Source: Gluconacetobacter tumulisoli (GTDB lineage Bacteria; Pseudomonadota; Alphaproteobacteria; Acetobacterales; Acetobacteraceae). From it: a stretch of DNA of 64,000 nucleotides. Below the pieces are notes generated by a model. That model had not been told where the DNA came from, did not search any database, and saw nothing but the letters and a program-made list of their open reading frames with translations. The translations under genes and the position numbers were made by a program. Positions 48,339 through 57,593 of this stretch are shown here, in pieces (within the stretch, counting starts at the first letter, position 1; each line of letters opens with the position of its first letter). The stretch covers positions 124,001-188,000 of the forward strand of contig NZ_JABEQM010000007.1 in the NCBI RefSeq assembly GCF_014174155.1, read 5' to 3'.

Positions 48339-50199
48339 CGCCATTCCCGGCGGCACCCCCGCGCAGGGGCGCGGCCGACGCACGCGGGCCGCCGACCGTC
48401 GGGGCGGGGGGCTGGCGGAATACCGGCTGGATGGGGATGCGACCGCGCACGGCGTCGCCATCGGCCCGGCGGCGATGGCGGTCGAAGGCCCCGCGCCCGA
48501 TATCGACGAAGCCGCGCGCACCGACGATCCCGACCACGAGCTTGCCCGCCTGGCCGAGGCGATCGAACGGTCGGTCCGGCAGGTCGAACGCCTGCGCGAC
48601 CGGCTGGCGCTGCTGCCCGAGGACAGCAAGCTCGAAATCGGATCGCTGCTGGAGGTCTATCGCCGGATGCTGGGCCCGTCGCGGCTGCAACGCGGCATCC
48701 GGCAGCGCATCGCCCAGGACCGGCTGATGGCCGAGGCCGCCGTCCGGCAGGAGACCGAGGCCCTGGCGCAGGCCATGCTGGGCGGACCCGGCCGCCCGGA
48801 GCCGGCCGGCGAGGACGCCGCCGCCGCCCAGCGCCGCGCCGGCGAATTTCGCGAGATCGGGCGCCGGCTGGTCCGCAACCTGGGGCATATGCCCTTCCGG
48901 TCCTTCAACGCGCTGCCCGTGGGCGCCGTGCTGGTGACCGAACAACTGCGTCCCGCCGACGCCGCCCTGATCGACCCGTCGCGCATTGTCGCGGTGGCGA
49001 CGGAGGAAGGTGGCTCGACCGACCATACCGCGATCATGCTGCGGGCGCTGGGCATTCCCGCCGTGCTGGCGGTCCATGGCCTGATGGCGCGGGTGCGCGA
49101 CGGCGCCACGATCGTGGTCGACGGCAGCACCGGCACGGTGGTGATCGACCCCGGCGAGGACACGCTGGCGGCGGCCCGTCGCGGCGTGGCCGACTACGCA
49201 CGCGACCGTCAGGCGCTGGGCCGCCTGCGGCGCCTGCCCGCGAAACTGGCCAGCGGCGAGAAGCTGCAATTGCAGGCCAACCTGGAACTGCCCGCCGAAC
49301 TGCCGCTGATCGCGCAATCCGGGGCGTCGGGCATCGGGTTGCTGCGGACGGAATTCCTGTTCATCAACGCCGAGACGATGCCCGACGAGGACGGGCAGGA
49401 AGCGGTGTATGCCGAAGTGATCGCGGCGATGGCCGGGGACACCACCACCATCCGCGTCGTCGACTGGGGCGGCGAGAAGCAGAGCGAGGCCCTGACCCGC
49501 GCCGGCCTGTCCTATCCCGGCGACAACCTCAACCCCGCGCTGGGGGTCCGGGGGCTGCGCCTGCTGCTGCGCCATCCGGCGATCCTGGAGACGCAGTTCG
49601 CCGCCATCCTGAAGGCGTCCGTGGCCGGTCCGGTCCGCGTCATGCTGCCGATGGTGACCTCGGTGCATGAGATCCGCGAGGCGCGCGAGATCTATCACCG
49701 CGTCGCGCGCCGCCTGCGCCGCCGGGGCGTGAAGCTGGGCGACACGCTGCCGCCGCTGGGGATCATGGCGGAAACGCCGGCCGCCGCGATCATGGGAGAC
49801 GCCCTGGCGCAGGAGGCCGAGTTCCTGGCCATCGGTACCAACGACCTGACGATGTACACCCTGGCGGTGGACCGGGCCTCGGCCGAGGTCGCGTCTCTGT
49901 ACCACCCGTTGCATCCCGCCGTGCTGCGCCTGATCCAGACGGTGACCGAGGCCGCGCTGCGCCAGTATCGGCCGATCTCGGTCTGTGGCGAGATCGCGGG
50001 CGATCCCCGGGTGGTGCCGCTGCTGATCGGGCTGGGCCTGCGGTCGTTTTCGATGACCGCATCGGCCGTGCCGCGCGTCAAGCGGGTGGTGCGCGCCCTG
50101 TCCTTCGAGGATTGCCGGCGTCTGGCCCACCGTGTGATGCAGGTGTCGGTCGTCGAGGAAGTGACGGCTCTGATCGACGCCTTCGCCGCCGGGAAATGA
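48325..50199 (+). CDS. ptsI: Phosphoenolpyruvate-protein phosphotransferase (PTS enzyme I)
   Basis: A 624-aa enzyme I that transfers phosphate from PEP to HPr. The HPr-binding helical region is at about residues 70-160, and the active His is in EEGGSTDHTAIMLRALGIPAV (about residue 235). The TIM-barrel PEP domain has IGLLRTEFLF, LGVRGLRLLL, VRVMLPMV, the FLAIGTNDLTMY segment and the catalytic Cys in SVCGEIAGDP. No GAF domain is present, so it is not PtsP. The N-terminal 30 residues are basic and nonconserved. Confidence 0.95.
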   Translation: MKTTDAIPGGTPAQGRGRRTRAADRRGGGLAEYRLDGDATAHGVAIGPAAMAVEGPAPDIDEAARTDDPDHELARLAEAIERSVRQVERLRDRLALLPEDSKLEIGSLLEVYRRMLGPSRLQRGIRQRIAQDRLMAEAAVRQETEALAQAMLGGPGRPEPAGEDAAAAQRRAGEFREIGRRLVRNLGHMPFRSFNALPVGAVLVTEQLRPADAALIDPSRIVAVATEEGGSTDHTAIMLRALGIPAVLAVHGLMARVRDGATIVVDGSTGTVVIDPGEDTLAAARRGVADYARDRQALGRLRRLPAKLASGEKLQLQANLELPAELPLIAQSGASGIGLLRTEFLFINAETMPDEDGQEAVYAEVIAAMAGDTTTIRVVDWGGEKQSEALTRAGLSYPGDNLNPALGVRGLRLLLRHPAILETQFAAILKASVAGPVRVMLPMVTSVHEIREAREIYHRVARRLRRRGVKLGDTLPPLGIMAETPAAAIMGDALAQEAEFLAIGTNDLTMYTLAVDRASAEVASLYHPLHPAVLRLIQTVTEAALRQYRPISVCGEIAGDPRVVPLLIGLGLRSFSMTASAVPRVKRVVRALSFEDCRRLAHRVMQVSVVEEVTALIDAFAAGK

Positions 50200-50220
50200 T
50201 GTCCGGGGCGTGGGTGGTGT

Positions 50221-50370
50221 CAGGCCGGGGCGCTGTCCCGAAACCTGCCGGAACGGGCTTCGCCCGGACCCGCCAGGGCCTGAGGTCCAGGACCCCGATC
50301 ACAGGTCAACGAACCGGTTTCCAAGGGCCGCCGGCCTTTGGCGGGTTTCAGGGCAGCACCCTGACCCAGG
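50221..50370. repeat. Family A hairpin repeat, full but diverged copy
   Basis: It carries all modules: GGCCGGGGCGCTGTCCC, a GGGCTTCGCCC hairpin, CCAGGGCCTGAGGTCCAGG, GACCCCGATC, TTTCCAAGGGCCGCCGGCCTTTGG and GGTTTCAGGGCAGCACCCTGACC. It fills most of the space between ptsI and pabB. Confidence 0.72.
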
Positions 50371-50401
50371 GTCGGGAAATCGCGCCGGCAGGACCGTCCC
50401 G

Positions 50402-51802
50402 ATGATGACGGCACCCCACACGATCGAACTGCCGTGGCGGGATCCGGACGACGTGCTGTGGTCCTGGCGGGAGGAACCGTGGCTGGCCTGCCTGGACAGC
50501 GGTGGGGAGATCGGTCCGCGTGCCCGCTGGACAGTCCTGTGCCGCCGGCCTGTCCATGTGGTGGATTGGCGCCGTGGCGGGTCCTGCCGCGTGGACGGCA
50601 TGCCGGTCCACGGAGCGGGGGAGGAGATCGACCCGCTGGCGGTCCTGCGCGGCCTGCTGCCGCCGCGCATCCCGGTCGGCGATTGGCCGTTCGCGGGTGG
50701 CCTGATTGGTTTCGCGGGCTACGCGATGGGGCAGGAACTGGAAGGGGTGGCGACGCGCCATGCCCCGGATCCGGCCCATCCGGACCTGGCGGCGGGCTGT
50801 TACGACCACGCCCTGCTGTTCGACCGGATCGCGCGGCGGGTGCATCTGGCGACGATCCGCGCCGAACCCGGGCCGCTGTTCGCCCGCGCCAGGGCGGATT
50901 GGGGGGCGATCGGGGCGGCACCGCCGCCGACGTCCCTGCCGAACCTGCGCTTCGTTCCCGACCAGCCTTCGGGCGACTATGTTGCGGCGGTGGCCAGGGC
51001 GGTGGAACGGATTGCCGCCGGCGATATCTTCCAGGTCAATATCACCGGGCGGATGACCGCCGCTCGTCCCCCGGGCCTGGCGGATATCGACATCTATCGC
51101 GCGTTGCGCCGGGCCTCGCCCGCGCCGTTCGGGGCGTGGCTGGCCTGCGGGCCCGGTTTCGGCCTGCTGTCGGCGTCGCCCGAACGGTTCGTGCATCTGT
51201 CGGCGGACGGCGCCCTGGGGACCCGGCCCATCAAGGGCACCCGGCCGCGCGGCGCTACCGCGGACGAGGATGCGGCGCTGTGCGCCGAACTGGCGGCGGA
51301 CGACAAGGAGCGGGCCGAAAATCTGATGATCGTGGACCTGATGCGCAATGACCTGGGCCGGGTCGCGCGGATCGGCAGCGTCCATGTCCCCGAATTGCTG
51401 GCAGTCGAACAATTCGCCCATGTCCACCATCTGGTGTCCGAGGTGCGGGCCCTGCTGGCCCCCGGGCGCGACGCGTTCGACCTGCTGCGCGCCACCCTGC
51501 CGCCGGGGTCGGTCACCGGCGCGCCCAAGCACCGGGCGATGCAGATCATCGACGAACTGGAGGCGTCTGCCCGGCATGCCTATTGCGGCGCGGTCTTTCG
51601 CATCGGAACCGATGGCGCGATGGACAGTTCGGTCATCATCCGCGCGCTGGCGACGACCCCGGACGGGATCGAGGCCGCGGCGGGGGGCGGGATCACCATC
51701 CTGTCCGACCCGGAGCAGGAATATGCGGAAATGTGCCTGAAGATCGCGCCGCTGCTGTCCCTGTTCGGGGACCGCCCCCCCGGCGGGCGCGCCGCATCAT
51801 GA
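50402..51802 (+). CDS. pabB: Aminodeoxychorismate synthase component I
   Basis: A 466-aa chorismate-utilising enzyme that makes 4-amino-4-deoxychorismate for folate synthesis. Motifs: AAVARAVERIAAGDIFQVNI, GFGLLSASPERFVHL, GTRPIKGTRPRG, DDKERAENLMIVDLMRNDLGRVA and LPPGSVTGAPKHRAMQIIDELE. The PIKGT motif, rather than PIAGT, fits PabB, where the Lys forms a covalent intermediate. ATG 50402 or 50405 are equivalent. Its stop overlaps pabC. No glutaminase pabA is present here. Confidence 0.9.
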   Translation: MMTAPHTIELPWRDPDDVLWSWREEPWLACLDSGGEIGPRARWTVLCRRPVHVVDWRRGGSCRVDGMPVHGAGEEIDPLAVLRGLLPPRIPVGDWPFAGGLIGFAGYAMGQELEGVATRHAPDPAHPDLAAGCYDHALLFDRIARRVHLATIRAEPGPLFARARADWGAIGAAPPPTSLPNLRFVPDQPSGDYVAAVARAVERIAAGDIFQVNITGRMTAARPPGLADIDIYRALRRASPAPFGAWLACGPGFGLLSASPERFVHLSADGALGTRPIKGTRPRGATADEDAALCAELAADDKERAENLMIVDLMRNDLGRVARIGSVHVPELLAVEQFAHVHHLVSEVRALLAPGRDAFDLLRATLPPGSVTGAPKHRAMQIIDELEASARHAYCGAVFRIGTDGAMDSSVIIRALATTPDGIEAAAGGGITILSDPEQEYAEMCLKIAPLLSLFGDRPPGGRAAS

Positions 51803-52602
51803 CGTGGCTGTGGCTGAATGGCGGGCTGGTCTCGGCCGACGCGGCGCGCATCGACCCGGCCGATCGCGGCCTGACCCTGGGTGACGGCGTGTTCGAGACG
51901 ATGCGCGTGGCGCACGGTCGCATCGTCCATGTCGCCCTGCATCTGGACCGGCTGCGCCAGGGGGCGGAGGTCCTGATGTTTCCGGCGCCGGACCTGGACC
52001 GGGTCGAGGACGCGCTGCGCCGGGTCGTGCGGCGCAACGACATGACGGATGGATCGCTGCGCCTGACCCTGACGCGCGGCTGCGGGCCGCGCGGGGTGAT
52101 GCCGCCGGCCCATCCATCGCCGACCCTGCTGGTCACGCCGTCCCCGCCGCCGGCCGCCCCGTTGCCTGCGGCGCGCATGGTCGTCAGCACGCGCATCCGG
52201 CGCGACGAAACCTCGCCGCTCTCGCGGATCAAGAGCCTGGATTACCTTCCGAATGTCCTCGCACGGCTGGAGGCCGCACAGCGGGGCGGCGACGAGGCGC
52301 TGATGCTGAACCTGGCCGGACGCGTGGCGGAGGCCTCGGCCAGCACGATCGTCATCCAGCGCGAGGGCCGGCTGGTGACGCCACCGGTGGCCGAAGGCGC
52401 GCTGCCGGGCATCGCGCGCGCGGTCCTGCTGGCGGCGGGAATGCTGGACGAGGCGCCGCTGGACCTGGACGATCTGCGCCATGCCGACGGCGTGTTCCTG
52501 ACCAGCAGCCTGTCGGTGCGCGAGGTCGCGTCCCTGGACGGCGTGGCCCTGGCGCGCGTGCCGGGGACGGCGGATGCCATCCGGGCCTGCGTGCAGTCGT
52601 AG
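51799..52602 (+). CDS. pabC: Aminodeoxychorismate lyase (class IV aminotransferase fold)
   Basis: A 267-aa PLP enzyme. Hallmarks: DRGLTLGDGVFETMRV near residue 22, IKSLDYLPNVLARLEAAQRG with the PLP lysine (about residue 149), EASASTIVIQREGRLVTPP and the C-terminal VFLTSSLSVREV. Coupled directly to pabB by ATGA, so it most likely converts aminodeoxychorismate to p-aminobenzoate and pyruvate. D-amino acid or branched-chain aminotransferases of the same fold are the alternative. A family A repeat follows. Confidence 0.88.
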   Translation: MTWLWLNGGLVSADAARIDPADRGLTLGDGVFETMRVAHGRIVHVALHLDRLRQGAEVLMFPAPDLDRVEDALRRVVRRNDMTDGSLRLTLTRGCGPRGVMPPAHPSPTLLVTPSPPPAAPLPAARMVVSTRIRRDETSPLSRIKSLDYLPNVLARLEAAQRGGDEALMLNLAGRVAEASASTIVIQREGRLVTPPVAEGALPGIARAVLLAAGMLDEAPLDLDDLRHADGVFLTSSLSVREVASLDGVALARVPGTADAIRACVQS

Positions 52603-52612
52603 TACAGGTCTA

Positions 52613-52732
52613 CAGGTCGGGCTCTGCCCGAACCCGGCAAGGGCCTCGGCCCTTGCATTCCGTCTTTTTATAAAATCTGGGGTTTCCAAAGAGCTAAGCC
52701 CTTTGATGGGACAAGGGCGACGCCTTTGTCTG
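52613..52732. repeat. Family A hairpin repeat, near-full copy
   Basis: AGGTCGGGCTCTGCCCGAACCC, CAAGGGCCTCGGCCCTTG, a T-rich spacer, TTTCCAAAGAGCTAAGCCCTTTGATGGG and ACAAGGGCGACGCCTTTGT. It starts 10 bp behind the pabC stop. Confidence 0.7.
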
Positions 52733-52847
52733 GCCTCATCATTCCTTTCGCACGTCTGAATCTTGCACGGGAAGATTGCCCCTGCGGTCCGGGTTGGATA
52801 AGGGACGCGGGCTTTGCATTCCGCCCCTTCATGAAAGGTCGCCCCCG

Positions 52848-54425
52848 ATGACCCAGACGCCCGTGCCGGTCCGGCGCGCCCTGATTTCCGTCTCCGACAA
52901 GACGGGACTGCTCGATCTTGCCCGGGCCCTGATCGCCCATGGCGCGGAAATCCTGTCGACCGGGGGGTCGGCCAAGGCGCTGCGCGAGGCCGGCCTGCCG
53001 GTGACCGAGGTCTCGGACCATACCGGCTTCCCGGAAATCCTGGATGGCCGCGTCAAGACGCTGGTGCCGCAGATCCATGGCGGCATCCTCGGCCGCCGCG
53101 ACCTGCCCGCGCACCTGGCGCAGATGGACGCGCACGGCATCGCGCCGATCGACCTGGTCGCGGTGAACCTCTACCCGTTCGAGGCCACCGTGGCCTCCGG
53201 CGCGGGGGAAGAGGACTGCATCGAGAACATCGATATCGGCGGGCCCGCCCTGATCCGCGCGGCGGCCAAGAACCATGACCATGTCGCCGTGCTGACCGAT
53301 CCGGCCCAGTATCCGGCCGTCATCGAGGCGCTGGCCGCCGGCGGCACGACACTGGCGGCGCGGCGCGCGCTGGCGGGCGCCGCCTATGCCCGCACCGCCG
53401 CATATGATTCCGCCATCGCGACCTGGTTCGCGGCCCGGCGCGGCGACATCCTGCCTGATCGCCTGACCGTGGCCGGCCTGCGGCGCGAGAGCCTGCGCTA
53501 TGGCGAGAACCCGCATCAGCACGCGGCCTTCTACGCCGACGGCAGCACGCGCCCCGGCGTCGCCACCGCGCGGCAGGTGCAGGGCAAGTCCCTGTCCTAC
53601 AACAATCTGAACGACACCGACGCGGCGTTCGAGGCCGTGGCGGAGTTCGACGGCCCGGCGGTGGTCATCGTCAAGCATGCCAACCCCTGCGGCGTCGCCA
53701 CCGCCGACACGCTGGCGGCGGCGTGGGACCTGGCGCTGCGCTGCGACCCGGTTTCGGCCTTCGGCGGGATCGTGGCCCTGAACCGCACGCTGGATGCCGA
53801 GGCCGCGTCGCGGATCGCCGCGATCTTCACCGAAGTCATCGTGGCCCCGGATGCGACCGACGAGGCCTGCGCCATCCTGGCGAAGAAGAAGAACCTGCGC
53901 CTGCTGCTGACGGGCGCGATGCCCGACCCGGCCGAAGGCGGCGTCACGATCCGTTCGGTCGCCGGCGGCTTCCTGGCCCAGACGCGCGACAACGGCCGGA
54001 TCGCGCCCGCCGACCTGAAGATCGTGACAGCCCGCGCGCCGACCGAGGCCGAAATGGCGGACCTGATCTTCGCCTTCCGCGTCGGCAAGCATGTGAAGTC
54101 GAACGCCATCGTCTATGCCAAGGGGCAGGCGACGGCCGGGATCGGCGCCGGGCAGATGAGCCGCGTGGATTCCGCCCGGATCGCCGCGGTCAAGGGCGCG
54201 GAGGCCGCGAAGGCCGCCGGCCTGGAGCAGCCGCTGACGACCGGGAGCGTTGTGGCGTCCGATGCGTTCTTCCCCTTTGCCGACGGGCTGGAGGCCGCGA
54301 TCGCGGCCGGCGCCACCGCGGTGATCCAGCCTGGCGGGTCGATCCGTGACGACGAAGTCATCGCCGCGGCCGACCGCGCGGGCGTCGCCATGGTGTTCAC
54401 AGGTATGCGTCACTTCCGGCACTGA
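52848..54425 (+). CDS. purH: Bifunctional AICAR transformylase / IMP cyclohydrolase
   Basis: A 525-aa enzyme for the last two steps of IMP synthesis. The N-terminal cyclohydrolase domain ([40 protein letters not shown]-type [12 protein letters not shown]) is followed by the transformylase domain. That domain has [29 protein letters not shown], and [18 protein letters not shown] with its catalytic Lys-His. It ends in [54 protein letters not shown] 52848 with AAAGG upstream is the family start. Monocistronic by spacing. Confidence 0.97.
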   Translation: MTQTPVPVRRALISVSDKTGLLDLARALIAHGAEILSTGGSAKALREAGLPVTEVSDHTGFPEILDGRVKTLVPQIHGGILGRRDLPAHLAQMDAHGIAPIDLVAVNLYPFEATVASGAGEEDCIENIDIGGPALIRAAAKNHDHVAVLTDPAQYPAVIEALAAGGTTLAARRALAGAAYARTAAYDSAIATWFAARRGDILPDRLTVAGLRRESLRYGENPHQHAAFYADGSTRPGVATARQVQGKSLSYNNLNDTDAAFEAVAEFDGPAVVIVKHANPCGVATADTLAAAWDLALRCDPVSAFGGIVALNRTLDAEAASRIAAIFTEVIVAPDATDEACAILAKKKNLRLLLTGAMPDPAEGGVTIRSVAGGFLAQTRDNGRIAPADLKIVTARAPTEAEMADLIFAFRVGKHVKSNAIVYAKGQATAGIGAGQMSRVDSARIAAVKGAEAAKAAGLEQPLTTGSVVASDAFFPFADGLEAAIAAGATAVIQPGGSIRDDEVIAAADRAGVAMVFTGMRHFRH

Positions 54426-54529
54426 TCCCCCGGCGGCGGGGATTGCCGGGCGGGGCAGGATCCATTTCACTGCCCGCCCGGCCGCGTCCCCGTCGGGACG
54501 GACGCAAGACGACAGAGACGAGCACTGGC

Positions 54530-55291
54530 ATGGACATTTCCCGTCGTTTCCCCCTTCTTCCGGCTTCCTGCCTTCTGGCGGCCGCCGGGCTGTTCGTGTC
54601 CCACGGAGCGTTCGCCAGGGCGGCCGCGCCGGTTGCGCCGATGGCGGCGCAGGAAAGCCACCCGGTGTCCGCCTATGATTTCGCGCCGCTGCCGGTGACG
54701 ACGGGCGTTGTCGCCCAGTACCTGCCGACGCCGGCGGGGGACGTCGACGGCCTGATGCTGACCGACGGGACCGAGATCCTGTGCTCGCACGAACTCGGCC
54801 TGGCCGTCGCCAGCATCGTGAAGCCGGGCGACCGGATTTCCGTCAGCGGCCTGAAGGGCCGCGAACTGCCGATCGTCCGCGCCTATGCGGTGACCAGCCC
54901 CCGCGGGCGGCGGGTCGAGGATGCGGGCGCGACCTCGGTCCGGCTGCCCACGCCGACCAGCGGGCCGGACATCGTCGTGACCGGCACCGTGCGGGCGCCG
55001 CTTTATTCCCTGCATGGCCAGCTGATCGGCGCGGTGATGCAGGATTACGGCGTCGTGTACCTGGCGCCGGCCGAGGCCGCGCGCCTGTCGGCGTGGCTGC
55101 AGCCGGGGCGCACGCTCCATGCCGTGGGCAATGGCAGCACGGGCGCGCTGGGGCGGGCGATCGACGCACGTGACATCGGGCCCGCGCCCGGCCAGACGAT
55201 CCGCGTCGCGCCGGCGGATGCGCCGGCGGCAGGCGCCTTTCCCGGCAGCGCCGCCTATGACGACATTCCGGGTGCCACCTCCCGGCCCTGA
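54530..55291 (+). CDS. Exported hypothetical protein
   Basis: A 253-aa protein with a signal peptide (MDISRRFPLLPASCLLAAAG to FARA). The mature part consists of two beta-rich segments. The first (about residues 55-115) reads VTTGVVAQYLPTPAGDVDGLMLTDGTEI and KPGDRISVSGLKGRELPIVRAYAVT. The second (about 145-215) repeats the theme: DIVVTGTVRAPLYSLHGQLIGAVMQDYGVVYL. This looks like a duplicated OB-like fold for binding in the periplasm. No family is recognised. It is followed by 200 bp holding only the atp promoter. Confidence 0.65.
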   Translation: MDISRRFPLLPASCLLAAAGLFVSHGAFARAAAPVAPMAAQESHPVSAYDFAPLPVTTGVVAQYLPTPAGDVDGLMLTDGTEILCSHELGLAVASIVKPGDRISVSGLKGRELPIVRAYAVTSPRGRRVEDAGATSVRLPTPTSGPDIVVTGTVRAPLYSLHGQLIGAVMQDYGVVYLAPAEAARLSAWLQPGRTLHAVGNGSTGALGRAIDARDIGPAPGQTIRVAPADAPAAGAFPGSAAYDDIPGATSRP

Positions 55292-55491
55292 TCGACGGGA
55301 AGCCGGGGTCGGCGATTTCATGCGGAACCTGCGGGGCAGAAATGTAATATATGCATGATCGCGGGCGACCCGCGGTCGCGGACCCGCCGCCCGGGTCGGT
55401 CGATCCGTCCATGCATGCCGCAGCCTCTGCGCCCGAGGGGACTCATTGCGAAAGATGGCTGTTTTCCTGAACCGGAAACACCAGCGTTTGC

Positions 55492-55520
55492 TTGACAGCT
55501 TATTGTGGCCCCGTTAGCTA
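55492..55520 (+). promoter_or_regulatory. Sigma-70 promoter of the F0 ATP synthase operon
   Basis: A consensus TTGACA (55492-55497) and TAGCTA (55515-55520) are separated by 17 bp, 30 bp upstream of the atpI start. This is the best sigma-70 match noted in the window, fitting a highly expressed operon. Confidence 0.65.
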
Positions 55521-55549
55521 GCGCCTGCACCCGCCTGGAGGTGTGAAAT

Positions 55550-55873
55550 TTGGGTAAGGATCCGGACAGCTCCCGAGAGTCCTTCGACCGCAGGTTGCGA
55601 CAGGCCCAGGATCGGCACAAGCCGGACCGGGCGACGCAGCCGAAGGCGGCGGGGGGCGACATGTCCGACCTGGGGATTGTCCTCCGGGCGGGCACCGAGA
55701 TGGTATCGGCCCTGGTGGTCGGTGTCGCCATCGGATGGGGATTGGACCGATGGCTGGGCTACCGCCCGGCGTTCCTGATCCTGTTTACGTTCCTGGGTGG
55801 CGCTGCGGGCGTGCTGAATGTCTGGCGTCTCGTCAGGCCGCAGGACACGCCGGGGGACAAGCCGGGCCCGTGA
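55550..55873 (+). CDS. atpI: ATP synthase accessory protein I
   Basis: A 107-aa AtpI. Two transmembrane helices (GTEMVSALVVGVAIGWGLDRWL and PAFLILFTFLGGAAGVLNVWRL) are connected by a short loop, after a charged N-terminus of 40 residues. It assists assembly of the c-ring and magnesium homeostasis. TTG at 55550 follows GGAGGTG at ideal spacing. First gene of atpI-B-E-F'-F, expressed from the TTGACA promoter just upstream. Confidence 0.9.
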   Translation: MGKDPDSSRESFDRRLRQAQDRHKPDRATQPKAAGGDMSDLGIVLRAGTEMVSALVVGVAIGWGLDRWLGYRPAFLILFTFLGGAAGVLNVWRLVRPQDTPGDKPGP

Positions 55874-55904
55874 CAGGGACCGGAACGGTATAGGGAAGAC
55901 GAAG

Positions 55905-56654
55905 TTGGCGGCCGGATCCACCATCGACGCACTCGGTCAGTTCGAACTCCACCCCGTCCTGGGCGGACTCGGGCAGTCGCTGCGCTTCAGCCAGTCGCCG
56001 GTCATGATGATCGTCGCGTCCGCCCTGGTGCTGGCATTCCTGTATGTCGGCATGCGTCCCGCCGCCGTCGTGCCGGGCCGCCTGCAATCGGCGGCGGAAA
56101 TCTGCTACGATTTCATCTACAACATGGCCGTCGACACGATCGGCGCGGAAGGCCGGGCCTTCTTCCCGTTCGTCTTTACCCTGTTCTTCTTCATCCTGGC
56201 CGGCAACTATCTCGGCCTGCTGCCTTTTTCCTTCGCGTTCACCAGCCATGTCGCCGTGACGCTCGCGCTTGCGCTGCTGGTGTTCGTCCTCTCGGTCGTC
56301 GTTTCGCTCAAGGTCCAGGGCGCGAAATTCTTCGCGCACTTCATGCCCGCCGGCGCGCCGGTCGCCCTGGCGCCGCTGCTGGTGCCGATCGAGATCCTCT
56401 CGTTCCTCTCCCGTCCCGTCAGCCTGTCGATCCGTCTGTTCGCCAACATGGTGGCAGGCCACGTGATGCTGGAGATGTTCGCCGCCTTCACGATCATGCT
56501 GGCCGGGCTCGGGCTGGTCGGCGACGTGCTCGCCGTCGGACCGGTGGTCATCAATATCGCGCTGATGGCGCTCGAATTGCTGGTGGGTGCGCTCCAGGCC
56601 TACGTGTTCGCGATCCTCACCTGCATCTACCTGCGGGAGGCGGTCGCACACTGA
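55905..56654 (+). CDS. atpB: F0F1 ATP synthase subunit a
   Basis: A 249-aa subunit a forming the proton half-channels. Five to six helices are visible. The essential arginine is in SLSIRLFANMVAGHVMLEMF (about residue 178), and the C-terminal helix holds ALELLVGALQAYVFAILTCIYLREA. The N-terminal AAGSTIDALGQFELHPVL fits alphaproteobacterial homologues. TTG at 55905 is the only start near that N-terminus. It lies 31 bp after atpI. Confidence 0.95.
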   Translation: MAAGSTIDALGQFELHPVLGGLGQSLRFSQSPVMMIVASALVLAFLYVGMRPAAVVPGRLQSAAEICYDFIYNMAVDTIGAEGRAFFPFVFTLFFFILAGNYLGLLPFSFAFTSHVAVTLALALLVFVLSVVVSLKVQGAKFFAHFMPAGAPVALAPLLVPIEILSFLSRPVSLSIRLFANMVAGHVMLEMFAAFTIMLAGLGLVGDVLAVGPVVINIALMALELLVGALQAYVFAILTCIYLREAVAH

Positions 56655-56710
56655 TCGCGGCCTATCCCCAGCCCCACCTGAACGCCTGAACAAACAAGGA
56701 AAGCCTCGCT

Positions 56711-56935
56711 ATGGACATCGCTGCAGCCCGGGAAATTGGTGCCGGTATCGCCGTTATCGCCCTCGCCGGCGTCGGCATCGGCCTGGGTAACATCTTCTCC
56801 ACGCTGGTCAGCAGCATCGCCCGCAACCCGGCCGCGCGTCCGCACGTGTTCGGCCTGGGCATGCTGGGCTTCGCCCTGACGGAAGCCGTGGCCCTGTACG
56901 CCCTGCTGATTGCCTTCCTGATCCTGTTCGTCTGA
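56711..56935 (+). CDS. atpE: F0F1 ATP synthase subunit c
   Basis: A 74-aa c-ring protein: two helices joined by the polar loop ARNPAARP. The proton-carrying glutamate lies in the second helix ([23 protein letters not shown], Glu near residue 58). The glycine-rich first helix ([17 protein letters not shown]) packs the ring. No Na+-binding signature was noted, so it is proton-driven. Confidence 0.97.
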   Translation: MDIAAAREIGAGIAVIALAGVGIGLGNIFSTLVSSIARNPAARPHVFGLGMLGFALTEAVALYALLIAFLILFV

Positions 56936-56950
56936 GTATCGGAGGCCGAC

Positions 56951-57562
56951 GTGGCACGTTCCGCGGTGTCGATCACCCGAAAGGCGGCGTCGCTTGCGAC
57001 GTCGTCCGCGCTGGCCCTGCCGCTGATGGCCATGGTCGCGCCGGGCGCGCGCGCCGTGGGCATGCCGCAGCTTGATTTCGCCAACCCCCTCGTCACCGGC
57101 CAGGTGATCTGGGGCGGCGTCATCTTCCTGGTGCTGTATCTGCTTCTCAGCCGCTCGGCCCTGCCGAAGGTCGAGAAGGTTCTCGCCACCCGTCGCCTGA
57201 CGATCGAGAACGACCTGGATATCGCCCGCCGCGCCAAGGCCCACGCCGATGCCGCGGTCGACGACCTGCACCAGGCCCGCCGTTCGGCGATGGCCGAGGC
57301 GCAGGCCAATGTCGAGAAGGTGGTCGAGGACGCCCGTGTGGCCGCCCTGCGCCAGACGCAGGAGATGAACGCCCGTCTGGCGGAGGATATCCGCCAGGCC
57401 GAGGCGCGCGTCGCCGCCGCCCGTGCCGAGGCCCTGGGATCCCTGCGTCAGATCGCCGGCGAGACGGCGCAGGTTCTGGTTCATCAGGTGTCGGGTACCT
57501 CGGTTCCGGGCGACGTGCTCGCCAGCCGGGTGAACGACGCCGCGACGGCCCGCGGTTTCTGA
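56951..57562 (+). CDS. atpG: F0F1 ATP synthase subunit b'
   Basis: A 203-aa b' subunit (AtpF2). A membrane helix (QVIWGGVIFLVLYLLLSRSALP, about residues 50-71) is followed by a long Ala/Glu/Arg-rich coiled coil forming the peripheral stalk. The N-terminal 35 residues look like a signal-type extension. GTG start at 56951 with GGAGG upstream. Two different b subunits in tandem are characteristic of phototroph-derived and alphaproteobacterial enzymes. Confidence 0.92.
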   Translation: MARSAVSITRKAASLATSSALALPLMAMVAPGARAVGMPQLDFANPLVTGQVIWGGVIFLVLYLLLSRSALPKVEKVLATRRLTIENDLDIARRAKAHADAAVDDLHQARRSAMAEAQANVEKVVEDARVAALRQTQEMNARLAEDIRQAEARVAAARAEALGSLRQIAGETAQVLVHQVSGTSVPGDVLASRVNDAATARGF

Positions 57563-57593
57563 CCGGGGCGCAATAGGAACAGGTCCAAAGACC

